Source: Spirodela intermedia (Eukaryota > Streptophyta > Magnoliopsida > Alismatales > Araceae). From it: DNA of 64,000 bases. The translations under genes were made by a program, and so were the position numbers. Shown here piece after piece: positions 1-12,000 of the stretch (position 1 is the first letter of the stretch; each line of letters starts with the position of its first letter). Where the stretch lies: NCBI GenBank assembly GCA_902729315.2, contig LR746272.1, forward strand, positions 12,201,827 through 12,265,826, read 5' to 3'. The notes under the pieces are model-generated. The model worked only from the letters and a program-made list of their open reading frames with translations. It did not search any database and was not told where the DNA came from.

Positions 1-1691
1 GGAATAATCTCACAAATAATATCCGGCCAAGCGATGAGGTGCCAACCGAACTCCATGCCCATGGGTCACAATCAGCAGGCACACTACGAATTGGCAGTCT
101 CCCCAAATTCGGCTTCCACAGGGTAGCAGGCAGCTGCCCACCGAGGACATCTCTGTAAAGACTTGTGAGGCCGGCAGGGCCATTTGTGTCAGGCGCAGAG
201 AAGCCATGGTTTCTGATTTTTTTCCTGTTATATCAGTAATCTCCTGGCCATCAAGTGTTGGAAATCGAACCTTTAGATTTACAAGATTTTCTGTCCAAAC
301 CATCTGAATCGAGGGCCTTGGGGAATCATCAGCGTACCTTCTTCAGTAGGAGCCTTTAGATTTGGTGCTTTGAATGGGGATGATGATCAATAGTGCCGTC
401 TCTTGTGGATACACATCCGAGCATGAAATTGAATAACTGCATGAGGAAAACGCCATTTTCTGATGTGTCTGTCTAGCTTGGCATCTGATGGAAGAAGTTG
501 GAAGAAAAATATCGATAAGTATTTTAAAATCTGAATTTTTCCAACTGTAGTTCTACAGGAACAGATTAATGGAAACTGATGATCACAGAGACTGATAATT
601 CAACATGAAAATCTGTTAAATATTAGCCCACTGTAAGAAGGATCCATCTAGCAGAGAATTTTCCATTATTAGAAGCAAGGACATATTTGACAGAGAAATT
701 AAAGAAGACGATGTGAGGAGCTTTTTAAACGATATCCTGCGTTGGGAGTGGGTAGGCTCTTGGTCGATTCAACTACCCCCGTCACATTGCTTTGTGCTCT
801 GGCCTTGGGGAGCCTCTCAGACACTTCATAATACCCATCTATTCTAATGCCGGCCTCCTCTTATCTGAGAAACAGAGTCCTCAGCTATTCATCATTAAAA
901 AAAATGAAGCAAAGTACAGCGCCAATGATAAAACTGAAAACTTCCGGCGACCCGGCTCTTCCCTCTCTACACGAAAATCCACATGTTTACAGAGCTTTCC
1001 CTCTCTTTTTTCCATGAAAAAGCTATCAAAAAAATTGGGAAAAAAAATAGAAGAAGGACAGTAACGATAGCAATGCACTGGCCCAGGGGATGTTGAAGTT
1101 ATATGTCTAGAAATTGCAACATTTATAGGCGGGTGCGAGAGATAGTTAATGAGAGAAATAGGTGCTGTTCAGGAAGATCTTCACCATATTATCGAGCTTA
1201 AAAGAGGGTAGGACTGCAGTTAATAGCGATAATGTCTGAAACCAAAACCTTTTGAGAACACATCACAGGGCAGTCATAAACAACCAAGGCAACTTCCACT
1301 GCCATCCACTCTCATTGCCTTAAACTAAAATTTAATTCGTCCAATAACTACTTCGGTTCTCTGAGCAAGAATTTCCATTCAGTATAGTGAGCAATGCACC
1401 GAAAATAAATATATAAATCAATATTAATTTTGAAGTAAAAAAGGTTGACAATCAAAACGTGCAAAGGATGATGAAATGAAAATAATTTATACAAGAAAAA
1501 TCTTCAACTATACTCACTCTGGGTGCGTAAATTTTGAATAGTCATGAACCAAATTCCAACGCGTCGAAGGTCTGCAAGGAGAGTGAGAAGGGAAGTTGCA
1601 CTGGTACGAATGGAAGCCTTTGGCGGGGTTGATTACCCATAACGATAACGACCTTGAAGAACAATAGACATACACTCTCCAAACCCCAAAA
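1..1691. other. Left-edge DNA with no supported gene
   Basis: I see no recognisable coding exon here. A 97-codon open frame on the minus strand at 10-303 has no family signature that I know. The rest is AT-rich with short homopolymer runs. Part of it may be 3' UTR or terminator of the PPR gene, which ends at 1692 and is transcribed leftwards. Confidence 0.4.
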
Positions 1692-4295
1692 TTAGAGGGA
1701 CCTAGCAGCATGCTGGGACTTTGCCATCTCCCTCAAGACAGCACCAACGATTCCAGCTTGCTCAAGACACTCAGCCTTATGCAAGCAGTCAAGGAGAACA
1801 ACACAAGCTTTTGCAGTGATCTGGCATCCTCTTAAACGAGCTTCCTCAAAAATCCTATATCCATCTATTGCTCTATTTGCGTTGCTTAGGCCCTCTATAA
1901 GAGTGTTATAACACACAGCATCTGGAACACCACCGGATACCTTGAACTTTTCAAAAAGCCCATTAGCCTCTGTTATGTTCCCAACCTTTGCAAGCCCTGC
2001 TATCATCGTCGTATATGAGACCACGCTAGGGTTTAGACCCTGCTTCTGCATTTCTTGCCAAAATACAAACGCCTTGTTGTACTTCTGCACTTGACAGAGA
2101 CCATTGATTAAAATACTGTATGTATAAACGTTAGGAGGGCACTTCATATCTTTCATCGACCGGAAGCAAACAAGAGCTTCACTGATTTCCTTTGCCTTTA
2201 CTAGAGCGTCAATCAGGCAGTTCCATGTGTATATGTTAGGCGTCAGACCCTTCTGCATCATCTCTTCCATAATAAGATATGCTTCGTCTATCCTCCCTAC
2301 TTTCCCAAATCCATCTATAAGGCTGCTATATACAACAACATTCAGTTCAATCCCCTTTGACTTAGCTTCTTCAAATAACATGTACGCTTCATCTAGACGA
2401 TCAATTTTAGCAAGTCCATCAATCACACATCCATAGGTAACCACAGTTGGACTGTGTCCTTGCACCTTCATTTCCTCCAGAAGCTGATACGCCTTGTTCA
2501 CTTTACCTGACTTGCAGAAGCCATCAATAACTGTATTGTAGGCTAGAGTGTCAAGTACACATCCTTGTTCCTTCATGGCATAAAATAATCCATAAGTTTC
2601 TCGTGCAAGCCCAGCTTTTGTTAGACCATGAATCAAAATAGAATAACTTCTTACATCTGGCATGAACCCACGGACCTTGATATCCTCAAACAGTCGACGA
2701 CCCCTTTCAATCTCCCCAGCCTTTAACGCACAATCCATATAAGTATTGAGCAGAGTGAGATCGGGATGGCATCCCCTACGATCCATTTCTTTGAATATCT
2801 TATGACCATCTTCCTTCCTGCCGCATCTAAAAAAATTTCTAATAAGGGATGTATAAACAACCACGTTTGGTGCATTACCTGAATCCAACATCTTCTCAAA
2901 CAAGCCATATGCTTCATCAACCCGGTCGTTCTTACCCAAGCCATCTATGAGAGAACAAAATGTAAAAGAATTGGGGCTACATCCCTTTTGCTTCATGTTT
3001 TCAAAAATTCGACAGGCTTCATCAAGCTTTCGAGCCTTGCATAGCCTGTCAATCATTATGTTCACTGTCAGCACATTGGGAAACAGATCGGCATCTTCCA
3101 TGGTACCCAAGAGTTTATACACGGACTCTAGATTTCCTTTTGTGCAAAGCATGTCTATGAGAATATTATACGTGGAAAGATTAGGTTCTGCGTCTTTCTT
3201 CATATCATCAAAGATACGCATTGCTTCATCTTCTCTACCTTTCTTCCCAAGGCAAGTGAGGATCGAATTGTATGCAACCACGCTTGGTATGCACCCCTTT
3301 TCTTTCAGTCTCTCGAGTAAGTTGTAGGCATCGTGAAATCTGCCAGCTGAACCATAGCCCATTATCATTGTGTTGTATGCGTACGCACATGGAACTCTTT
3401 TGTTAATCTCCATTTGCTCAAACAAGTCAATCGCATCCTTTAGTCTATTTGATTTGCATAGGACACTAATCATGCTAGTGTACGACACATCATCAGGCAC
3501 AAGACCTTGTGCTTTCATCTCATGGAAGAACTTCCAGGCCATGTCCACCTTACCCACCTTGCCAAAACAGTCAATGCAAACATTATAAAGAATAATATCC
3601 GCATCAAATGCATTGCTCTTCATCTCATCCAACAAGGACAGAGCTGCATCCAATTGCCCTTTCCTAGCAAAGACACGGATAAGGGTGGTAAATAATTGCA
3701 CATTTACCTCATATCCGATTTCTTGCATTTGATGAAACATGGAAAGAGCTAGATCAGCTTCCTGCGTCTCAGCGAGGGCACCAATCAAAGTTGTATATGC
3801 TGAAAATGCTGGTCGGAATTTAAATTTTTTCATAGATTGTATCACCCCCACTCCCTCTTTCACCATCCCGGCCTTGGTAAAGCTGGAAACCAGCTCTATG
3901 CAGGTGTCATTCAGTGGCCCAAATCCAGCAATGCTCATTGCCTCTAAAATATTTTCCAAATTCTCCAGGTTTTTACAATGAGCCATCATCTTAAGAAGTG
4001 AATTATACACTTCCGGGGTGTGTGCTTTGCCTGTTTTCCTCTCTACCCACCAAAAAAAATTGATTGCCAGATGCAAATCCTTTAGATTCCTCAAGACATC
4101 ATTGACAAACTTCGGTTGAAAATCATACCGCTTCGCAGATAAGATATTTTCTATGTCAGGTCCCCATGCCACATGGGACAAAATACGGCAAACATCATCA
4201 ACATCAGGGCTCAGACACTCTTTAGCTATGGCCTTTCCATGCTTTCCGCATACAGTGTCCCCAGTGATCCCTGAAGTGCCATTCGGAAAAGGCAT
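1692..4295 (-). CDS. P-class pentatricopeptide repeat protein, 867 aa, intronless
   Basis: This is an RNA-binding PPR protein, expected to act on organelle transcripts. From about residue 95 to the C-terminus it is an almost unbroken run of roughly 35-residue repeats with the P-type signature (for example YNTLIEGL, YSILINGL, YNTMIMGY, each followed by a GxxxEAxxLFEEM-type second helix). About 20 or more repeats can be counted. No E, E+ or DYW tail follows the last repeat, so it is P class and not an editing-type PLS protein. The single long exon, the length and the overall pattern resemble the Arabidopsis At3g06920 type. The start used is the first ATG of the open frame. The first 80 residues are not an obvious transit peptide, so a short upstream exon is possible. 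The RNA target cannot be read from the sequence. Confidence 0.93.
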   Translation of the reverse strand: MPFPNGTSGITGDTVCGKHGKAIAKECLSPDVDDVCRILSHVAWGPDIENILSAKRYDFQPKFVNDVLRNLKDLHLAINFFWWVERKTGKAHTPEVYNSLLKMMAHCKNLENLENILEAMSIAGFGPLNDTCIELVSSFTKAGMVKEGVGVIQSMKKFKFRPAFSAYTTLIGALAETQEADLALSMFHQMQEIGYEVNVQLFTTLIRVFARKGQLDAALSLLDEMKSNAFDADIILYNVCIDCFGKVGKVDMAWKFFHEMKAQGLVPDDVSYTSMISVLCKSNRLKDAIDLFEQMEINKRVPCAYAYNTMIMGYGSAGRFHDAYNLLERLKEKGCIPSVVAYNSILTCLGKKGREDEAMRIFDDMKKDAEPNLSTYNILIDMLCTKGNLESVYKLLGTMEDADLFPNVLTVNIMIDRLCKARKLDEACRIFENMKQKGCSPNSFTFCSLIDGLGKNDRVDEAYGLFEKMLDSGNAPNVVVYTSLIRNFFRCGRKEDGHKIFKEMDRRGCHPDLTLLNTYMDCALKAGEIERGRRLFEDIKVRGFMPDVRSYSILIHGLTKAGLARETYGLFYAMKEQGCVLDTLAYNTVIDGFCKSGKVNKAYQLLEEMKVQGHSPTVVTYGCVIDGLAKIDRLDEAYMLFEEAKSKGIELNVVVYSSLIDGFGKVGRIDEAYLIMEEMMQKGLTPNIYTWNCLIDALVKAKEISEALVCFRSMKDMKCPPNVYTYSILINGLCQVQKYNKAFVFWQEMQKQGLNPSVVSYTTMIAGLAKVGNITEANGLFEKFKVSGGVPDAVCYNTLIEGLSNANRAIDGYRIFEEARLRGCQITAKACVVLLDCLHKAECLEQAGIVGAVLREMAKSQHAARSL

Positions 4296-5600
4296 CGCTT
4301 TCTGATTTGTGACACAGAAGTTGCGGTGCTCTGGACAAAGTAATAAATATCTTCCCGTATCGCCTGGATTTCATCAAAAAAAATTATGAAATCGTTCCTG
4401 ATCCGCGAGAGGAAAAAGGGATTGGTTTTAAGTAACTGGGAAGAAAAGGCGGATTTATGCAGCTACCTTGTAAAGTCAACGTAATTAAAAGGGTGTGCTT
4501 TTAATTAGTGATTTGGAAACAACAGAAATAGATAAATGAATCCTATCAAAATTGTGAAAATATTCTTCATATTTTCCTTTGTTCATTTGAAAAGACTATA
4601 GAGCAAACGTTCGGTTGTTTGCAAGGCTATAGAGCATGATTATTAGGCTAATATGCATCATATCCTAAATAAGAAACACGTTTGGTCTAAACAAACATGA
4701 TGATGTCACTTTTACGATCGGAAGGAGCTTATCATTAGGAAGGACGATGGACGGATTATTCTAACTGGAAACAGTTTGACAGTATAATCCAGAGAGAAAT
4801 ATTTAGTAATAATATTCTCACTAAATTTTTAAGAATTTTAAGGTTACGATGAAGCACAAAGTCTAACAAACAGTAGACTGTGCTCCAATAATTTCAGTTT
4901 AGTTAGACCTTCGAAATAAAAATGAATGTTGCTGAATCGCAATTTTTCTTGATCATTGGTCAGCTGAGTTACAACTTAGACAATAAACCTAATTTCTCAA
5001 TAGCTTGTTCATTATGGTGACTAAAATACAACAAAGAGTGTTATTTAATTACTGTTTGCATACAATTTTTTTAAAGACCACAAAAAGCGAAGTCTGCTCC
5101 CACGTCTTTTCTTCTTTCCCCAGTTTTTCATCCTCTGTTTTCTCCCGGTGACTGGAGAGTGAAATTATTTCCTTCTTCGTCCTCACATAGTGGCTTGAAG
5201 GCCCGATCTGACAGGACATCATCTGATCAAATCGGGGAATTTTGATTTCATTCTATCCTCCCTTGAAGTCAGATCATACATGCCTAATTCCGTTATAAGT
5301 AGAAAAATAAGTCGGTTTTTCTCACATTTTTTAATAGACCTTCTTTTATAAAGTCATATATAATTAATTTCTCAGTGTAGGCGGATGTAAGATGGTGATT
5401 ATTCCCCCCATTCCTTTCAGTCTAGAATCATACATTGAGGTCGTAAATTTCCTTTGAAAAATAAATATCATTGTGGCAGATCTTGTTACTTTAGCGGGAC
5501 ATTTACGTTGACACTCGAAGGACGAACTGGGTTTACTTCTGTCTATTCACAACGTTCTTAGAAATAATTAAAAAACTCCGAAAAAAGAATGAAACAGTCA
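4296..5600. other. AT-rich intergenic DNA
   Basis: This is the presumed promoter and 5' flank of the PPR gene (minus strand), followed by AT-rich spacer. I see no coding exon, RNA gene or repeat array. Confidence 0.5.
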
Positions 5601-5749
5601 AGACCGACTTACTGTATATTTGTTTGCGCAGATGTCTTGTTGATCTGCAAAAATTGTAAGAAATCTGGAGAAAAAGGAAAAATAATTAAATAATTACATA
5701 GACCAAAAAACGTGAAAGGGATTCGAGTGGGAGAATAAAGATACTGTAT

Positions 5750-6258
5750 GCAATCATAGAACCATGGAACCATTTTTAAATTTTTTTTCATGAGAAGCAA
5801 ATGAGATGGATGTTTCGGCAAAAAAAAATGTGCGCATATGTATATCAACGCACACCACTGAGAAGGATGAAATCCTACAAAATAAAAAAATGACGGTCCT
5901 CCGGAGGAAAACAGCCGGATTGCTCCCGTCGCCATCAAGAATCACTCCCGGCTGAGCAGAGGTGGCAGCCGACCGCGTCGCCCCACCGCAGCGTGGTCGA
6001 CAAGGTCCACCAGAAGGGGTCAGAAGCCGCAGGCAGCAACGGCGTAGGAAGAAGACAGCGAAGCCGGCGCCGCGGGCAAAAGAATACTCCGACGCCGCCG
6101 CCGGAAGAAGAAGAAGCAGAACTAGCGACGGTGGAAGCGAAACGCCCGCCACGGGGGAGGTGTCCGTGGGCATTCCCCAGTACCCACACAGAAAGGGGCC
6201 CGATTATTTCCCACAGCAACTGAGACGAGCCCAATCTCGCCCCATTTTACAAGTCTAG
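5750..6258. other. GC-rich island with overlapping open frames, unresolved
   Basis: A roughly 330-bp GC-rich block lies in AT-rich DNA and is open in several frames on both strands. The minus-strand frame at 5754-6173 starts with a hydrophobic, signal-peptide-like segment (LVLLLLLPAAAS). The minus-strand frame at 5935-6234 and the plus-strand frames at 5962-6258 are Arg/Ser/Ala-rich. None matches a family I know. It could be the first exon of an unidentified minus-strand gene, a gene remnant, or a CpG-rich promoter. I make no functional call. Confidence 0.3.
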
Positions 6259-6483
6259 GCCCGGCCCACTGCAAAAAAGCCCAAAGTCTAAACCCTCTTC
6301 AGACTATTCATGAAAGCAAACTAAGCACCTCAGGCGCTTGACTGACTTGCTACGACCTAGCGTGGACTTCTTGTCCCAGTCACATGTTTGAGTTTCTATT
6401 GACTTTGTGCCAATTCGTCAAACTCATGGTTAGAGAGTTTTTTAAGACTTCCGTTGACCTCGTGTCCAATCAGGTGACAAAAT

Positions 6484-6755
6484 AAGAATCCAACCAAGTG
6501 GACCCATATGAAGGCCTAGTTTGACCTCATGTGAAGTTGAAGGTCATATCAGTGAGTGTAGTCTCATTGACTAAATAAGAATCCAACCAAGTGCCCCCAT
6601 ATGTAGCCCTAGTTTGACCTAATGTGAAGGTGAAGGTCTTACCTAGTGGCCCAACTTAAATTAGTCAGTCTAATCTCATTGATTAAACAAGAATCAAGTG
6701 GCTCCATATGTAGGCCTAGTTTGACCTCTTATGAAGTAAAAGGGCATATTCATGG
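6484..6755. repeat. Degenerate tandem repeat, about 93-112 bp, nearly three units
   Basis: Three successive units start with AAGAATC at 6484, 6577 and 6689. Each continues through CCATATG and then CTAGTTTGACCT, an ATGTGAAG-like stretch and, in units 1 and 2, a TCTCATTGA box. Unit 1 is 93 bp. Unit 2 is 112 bp because of an insertion. Unit 3 is truncated near 6755. Confidence 0.75.
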
Positions 6756-7341
6756 TCCATACATAAATTTGTGACACACCCAAGATACATGCAGAAAAAA
6801 TCTCTTAATATATGATTTTTTTCGTATTTTTTTTCTCCCTAAATCCACAAAATTTGAAAGTTTCAACCTTCGAAATCGAGGAGATTTCTTTGAATTCATA
6901 ATAAAATAATATTTTAAAAATAGAGAAAATTTGTAGTACTAAATGAATGACTCTTTAAAAAGCCTGAAAGTCTATTATAATGCCCCAAAAAAGATGGTTC
7001 AATTATAACGGCATATTATAATAAATTCCAGGCATGTTCAAATAAATTTTTAAAAAAAATCTAAAAGTGGAAAAAGTAATCTCTAACACATTAATTACAC
7101 ATTTTTACCGTGGGCCACCTCTTATTTGGGCCTTTTATGTTCTTTTAATCTTTGTAGCCCATTTTTGGGACACTTGAGTCAAACGTTTCACCCTTCTTTC
7201 AATTGGATTCGATGTTCTACGTTAATCCTACACTTGGTTGACTAATTACTGAAGAAACAAAGGGTCCCAACCCTCCCAGCGATCAGTAGAGCAACTAGCC
7301 ACGACATCACATAAACCCAGACATTCTTAATGGGTAGTCAT

Positions 7342-7367
7342 ATGATGATGATGATGATGATGATGAT
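7342..7367. repeat. (GAT)n microsatellite
   Basis: An uninterrupted ATG/GAT trinucleotide run of eight to nine copies in intergenic DNA. Confidence 0.9.
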
Positions 7368-7567
7368 CGTTCTTTATTTGTAGAACAAATATTGTATAGT
7401 TGCAGGCCGGGGCAAACGACTGAGGCTAGTAGACAATATGCCAGAAGGGAAGACCTCTTATAGAGTGGACTGTCTTCCTTCACCTATAAATAGAAACTTG
7501 CAGGGCATTTACATGCAAGAGCAGCAATAATGAAAGCGTTATATCTTCCCTATGTTACAAGTAATGA

Positions 7568-8991
7568 TCAGCACTTGATGGAAGCCGTCCTGCAAGAAAG
7601 ATTCCATGGCATCAGCCATTTACCAGCAAGAACAACAAGCACCACAGGAGACAAATCCGGAGCAAACCTTGGCAGTTGCTTCAGGTTCTCTGTGGGATCG
7701 ATTTCAATCTGGGGGATTTCATTCGGTAGAGGGCTTGGTCTCTCCAGAGACTCTGCTATGTGCTGAAGGCCCTGGGCCATGTGAATGAAACATGAATTCA
7801 TAACTTTAGGATGACCCAGTTGATCTAATACATAAAGTTTGGAAAATGATGAGGACGAGAGGGCATCCGACCTTTAAGCTCATGGGTTCTGAGAACCCTA
7901 TACGCTTCCCAGTAGTAGATTTAGCCATGTTCTGCACAGGAGATTTAAACACTTGTCAAGAACACAGAGGGATGGGAGTCTTGAAGCTGACAGCTAGCTA
8001 GACAAGAGGACCCGTGTGGCATGGGTATTGCGTGATGCAGTAGAAATAAGATTTTCAAAAGACTTAGAAAGTTAATAATGGCCAAGAACGGGAACAAACC
8101 AGGAGAAACTCTGGCGTTTTCCCCCCTTTGTCATTAACGAATTGGCAGAGGTACAATACTCCCTGGCATGCAAGATCCTGTCACCAGAGTTGTGGCCAGT
8201 AAAGGTCAGGGAAAACTGATAAAATAAGTCTGGCAAAATCTAGCATTAGACAGAAATAGCTCATGCCATAAAAGCTGAGGCAAATATCAAAAACCATATA
8301 TTTTCTTGCTGAAATCCACAAAAGTCAAAGAGGAAATGAAAATGAATGAGAACATTAGATAGGACAAAAAATCGAGCACAATCAGAGAGGGAATTGTGGA
8401 TGCTGTGACTTCTCTTTAAGAAAGAGAAGGCATCTTTGTCTGTCATGAGAGGGCAGTAAAAACGCCTTTCATTTCTATTCTGACTTTCCTTCTATTATTT
8501 CGTCTAAGGTTACACCTATTTTCATATTGAATTAATTTTTAAAAAAAAGGGAGCTGAAATTATTAACACAGTCATCAAACCCACAACCCTTTCATGCTTT
8601 TTCACCAAAGAGAAGATTATCTATGCTGAAGCTAAATTTAGTATTAAAAAAAAAACCCACAACATTTCTTGACAAAATTCAACGAACTGCACGGATCAGT
8701 GAGCGATTGGAGGAGCAAAATATAATTTATAATTGAGTTATATAAGGTTGAATAACAAGAAAAGAGTGCCTACCTGCTTGACTTCAATTGAGTTCACCTT
8801 TCCATCCTGTACCAAAAGAAAAATGCATTTGGTTACACAGCAATTGGGCTCTTAGTTTGACGCAGATTAAAGATACAAGACTCACCAGACTTGCAATGAA
8901 TGCTTCAATGGATTTGATATCATCACCGATCTTTCCAAGTTTTCCATTAGCATCAGTCACCTGTTAAACGTAACATGTATACCGAAGATTA

Positions 8992-9047
<56 letters not shown>

Positions 9048-12000
9048 CATAATAATTCTACCAAGAAGGAAATTGAATTGTACTGATAGAAGTGCTTGAT
9101 GTCCTCTGAAAGAAAGAGAGGCAAAACAATTGAGAAGTACAAAGAAATACATTGCCACTGGGCTTAATCTCTTAGCATCTTTAACTTCCAGACAATCTTG
9201 CGCAAAGCGAGGCTATTTCTGAATAAGAAACCTCAGCTTCGAGTTCAGGCAAATCCTCATCTTGAAAAAAGTATAAAGTATGTGCTGAGAAATTTACCTC
9301 ATATTTGATTTCCTTCAACCTTGAGTTCTGCTCGTCAACTTTTCCATCCAAGTTCTCGATTCTCTGTGTCAAATGCCGTTTTGCCGCCTAGACAGAGAAA
9401 AGAAATGAAAACCGTACAAGAAAATGTCAAATTAGCCACACACACCTAATTCAAGGTAGCATGAAATAATCACCAACTGTACATCAGAGATACATCATGT
9501 TATTAACACCAGAAAAAACATAACTATCAGTTATGTAATTTACAAAAGTGGATCTCCAACTCTCAGGATATGATCCATGATAAACTAATAGAAAGCTTTC
9601 TGCCAATCATAATACTAGATGCTCCACATAATGTGAACTAGATCACCAACAGAACATGGTACACCAATAAGCACATGTGATCATGATAGGGAAATAGGTG
9701 TTCTAAAGGTGTGGCAGAGGAGAAATACGCACGACTTGTAAAACAAAAACTTACTGCAAGAGCAGAAGACACTTGGTCAAGATGTTTTGTCATGCTTGAA
9801 ACAGCATTTGCCATGTTACGCTTGGTAACATACATAAGATCTGTTAAAGAATATCCCTATCAAGTTGAAAATAGGCCAAATAAAAAGATCAGTTATTTTC
9901 AGACGCTATGTGTACATATTACAGGAACTTCAAAATAAAACATACTTTCCACCACAGATATCCATATCCTAATGCCCCCAAGGAGGCGAGTGGCACAATC
10001 AGAGGAGAAATACTTCCTGAAAGAGCAATTTATATCAGTGATCACAAACCAACAGAAAACAGTGCATGGCTGTTGAAGGAGAAAAACTGCTAATGATATG
10101 AACTTTGAACTTCAGATGGCTAGCATGATCAAGCTCATGAACATTGCATTCTATGCAAGTACAAAACTTCACGATTTGAGAAGGTAATAAAAAACAGAAA
10201 AATCCTGATCCATATTTGAAACGAGTGAAGGCAGAAAAAACCATCAGATAAATTTCCCAGCAAATAATAACTGCCACCTTGGTTGGAATTTCCATTGAGA
10301 ACTGTTATTGGGCGAGCAGAGGCCATCCGTTGAACCTCTCTTGTTAACCAGTCCAGCTGTGAAATTTTTAAAAAGTCATCATCACATGTTCGACAAATGT
10401 ATTCCAAAATGGTTTATATGAATATAATATAAAAGGAAAAATGACAGCACAACCATAAGAAGGGTACAAAATAAAAGCATATTACGTGCATCATCACCAA
10501 CATATTAGCAATAAAATAGTTGTGCTTCCGTCCAAGAGCAATGTGGATTGGCAGAAGCATATTGGAGAATACGGGAAAAAAAATACCAGTATATGCCTAT
10601 GATCTTTAAACAATGAAAAACACAAATTTTTTAAAGAGATATTTTATCTGCCTTTCACCAACATATCCGTAATTTCGAAACGAGATTTGTTGACAAAAAA
10701 AATAAAATCTAATCAAAACAATAATTGCTCAAACGAATCGGATGGACTTATTTTTTGCCACCGAATATTCAGCAGACAAGTTAATTTATTATTACGTACT
10801 TCATTTTTCTTTGAACAATACCCAGCAGCCGTTGACGTTTTCTCAGCATAATATGCAAACCCCTTTGAGATGAAAAATCCTGTATATGTGATTGCAAATG
10901 GGAAGAAAACCTCTGTGTCTTATTGGCGAAACTGAATATTGAAATTCGACAGACTCTTTGCTTTGTTCTTTTTCTTCTTGTTCTTGCAAACCGACTGAGA
11001 TAAATATGTTTTTTACCATAAAAAAACTGTTTCTCAATTTTTCATTTTACAGATCAGGAAAAAAAACAATGTCAGTCATTTTCGGAAGATGAAAATGGTT
11101 TTCTCTCACTCTTGAATATACGACCTTTTATATCCAAATCAAATTAATAAGTCTAAATGCATTTGAGCCACCCTCACAGAGTTATATAGATTCCATTTCA
11201 AGTCTGAGTTCCTAAGGAGGTTTAGCTTATGGAAACATGTGAAGGATTTTCTGAAGTTCTCTCCTAGTTGAGCATTCAACCTTGTCAAAGATCAGGGTGT
11301 CATGAAACTATTTGTTTGAAGCTCAATGGTTCATAAGGCACGGGAATTTGTATTCTCTTTTGAGAGATGCAACGAGGATGGTGATCCAAGAAAAGGCTTC
11401 TATCAGAAATTTTCATCTCATTCACTTAGAAATTACGAGTGTTTATTGAACTTCATTGGAAAGTCATTTCAATCGTCCTCCATAGGGAAAGATGACACTT
11501 AACTGGAGCCCAAGCAGACCGCCCACTAATCACATTCAGAATGTGGTTCAGTCATAAAAAGTGGAGCAGAAAAACCCTCTGGATGCATGCTGGGGAAATC
11601 ATATGCCTCTAGCTAAATAGATGATCTAGAGAGTTCCCAAAGCCCTTAGAGCATTTCCTTCAGGTCAAAGCTCGAAGCAAACCCTAGGCAGATATATATC
11701 ATCTAAGGGACGTAAGCCAGGAGTGTTGAGCTCACCATAAGGTATCCTGGATCGACTTTAGGGAATTCTCGCACACCTATTTTTGTATGTGTGGTTTGCA
11801 TCTATTACAAATAATTCTGGGTTGGTTTTTCTCTACTCGAATGAAAATTCTTCACATGCTTCACAACCTTTACCCTCCCCACATTTCTTTCAGGAAGGGA
11901 TTGCCTTAAAAAAACTGAGAAAGGGATAGCCTTGACACTTGGTAACCCACTTCTCATGAGCCCACAAGGTAATTCTAACAATGTTTCATCATTTCTCTTG

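Larger units (their letters stand above)
6259..7567. other. Intergenic spacer with short tandem repeats
   Basis: Apart from the repeats at 6484-6755 and a GAT microsatellite at 7342-7367, this stretch is AT-rich and shows no coding signal. Its right end is presumably the 3' UTR and poly(A) region of the DUF1664 gene, which is transcribed leftwards. Confidence 0.45.
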
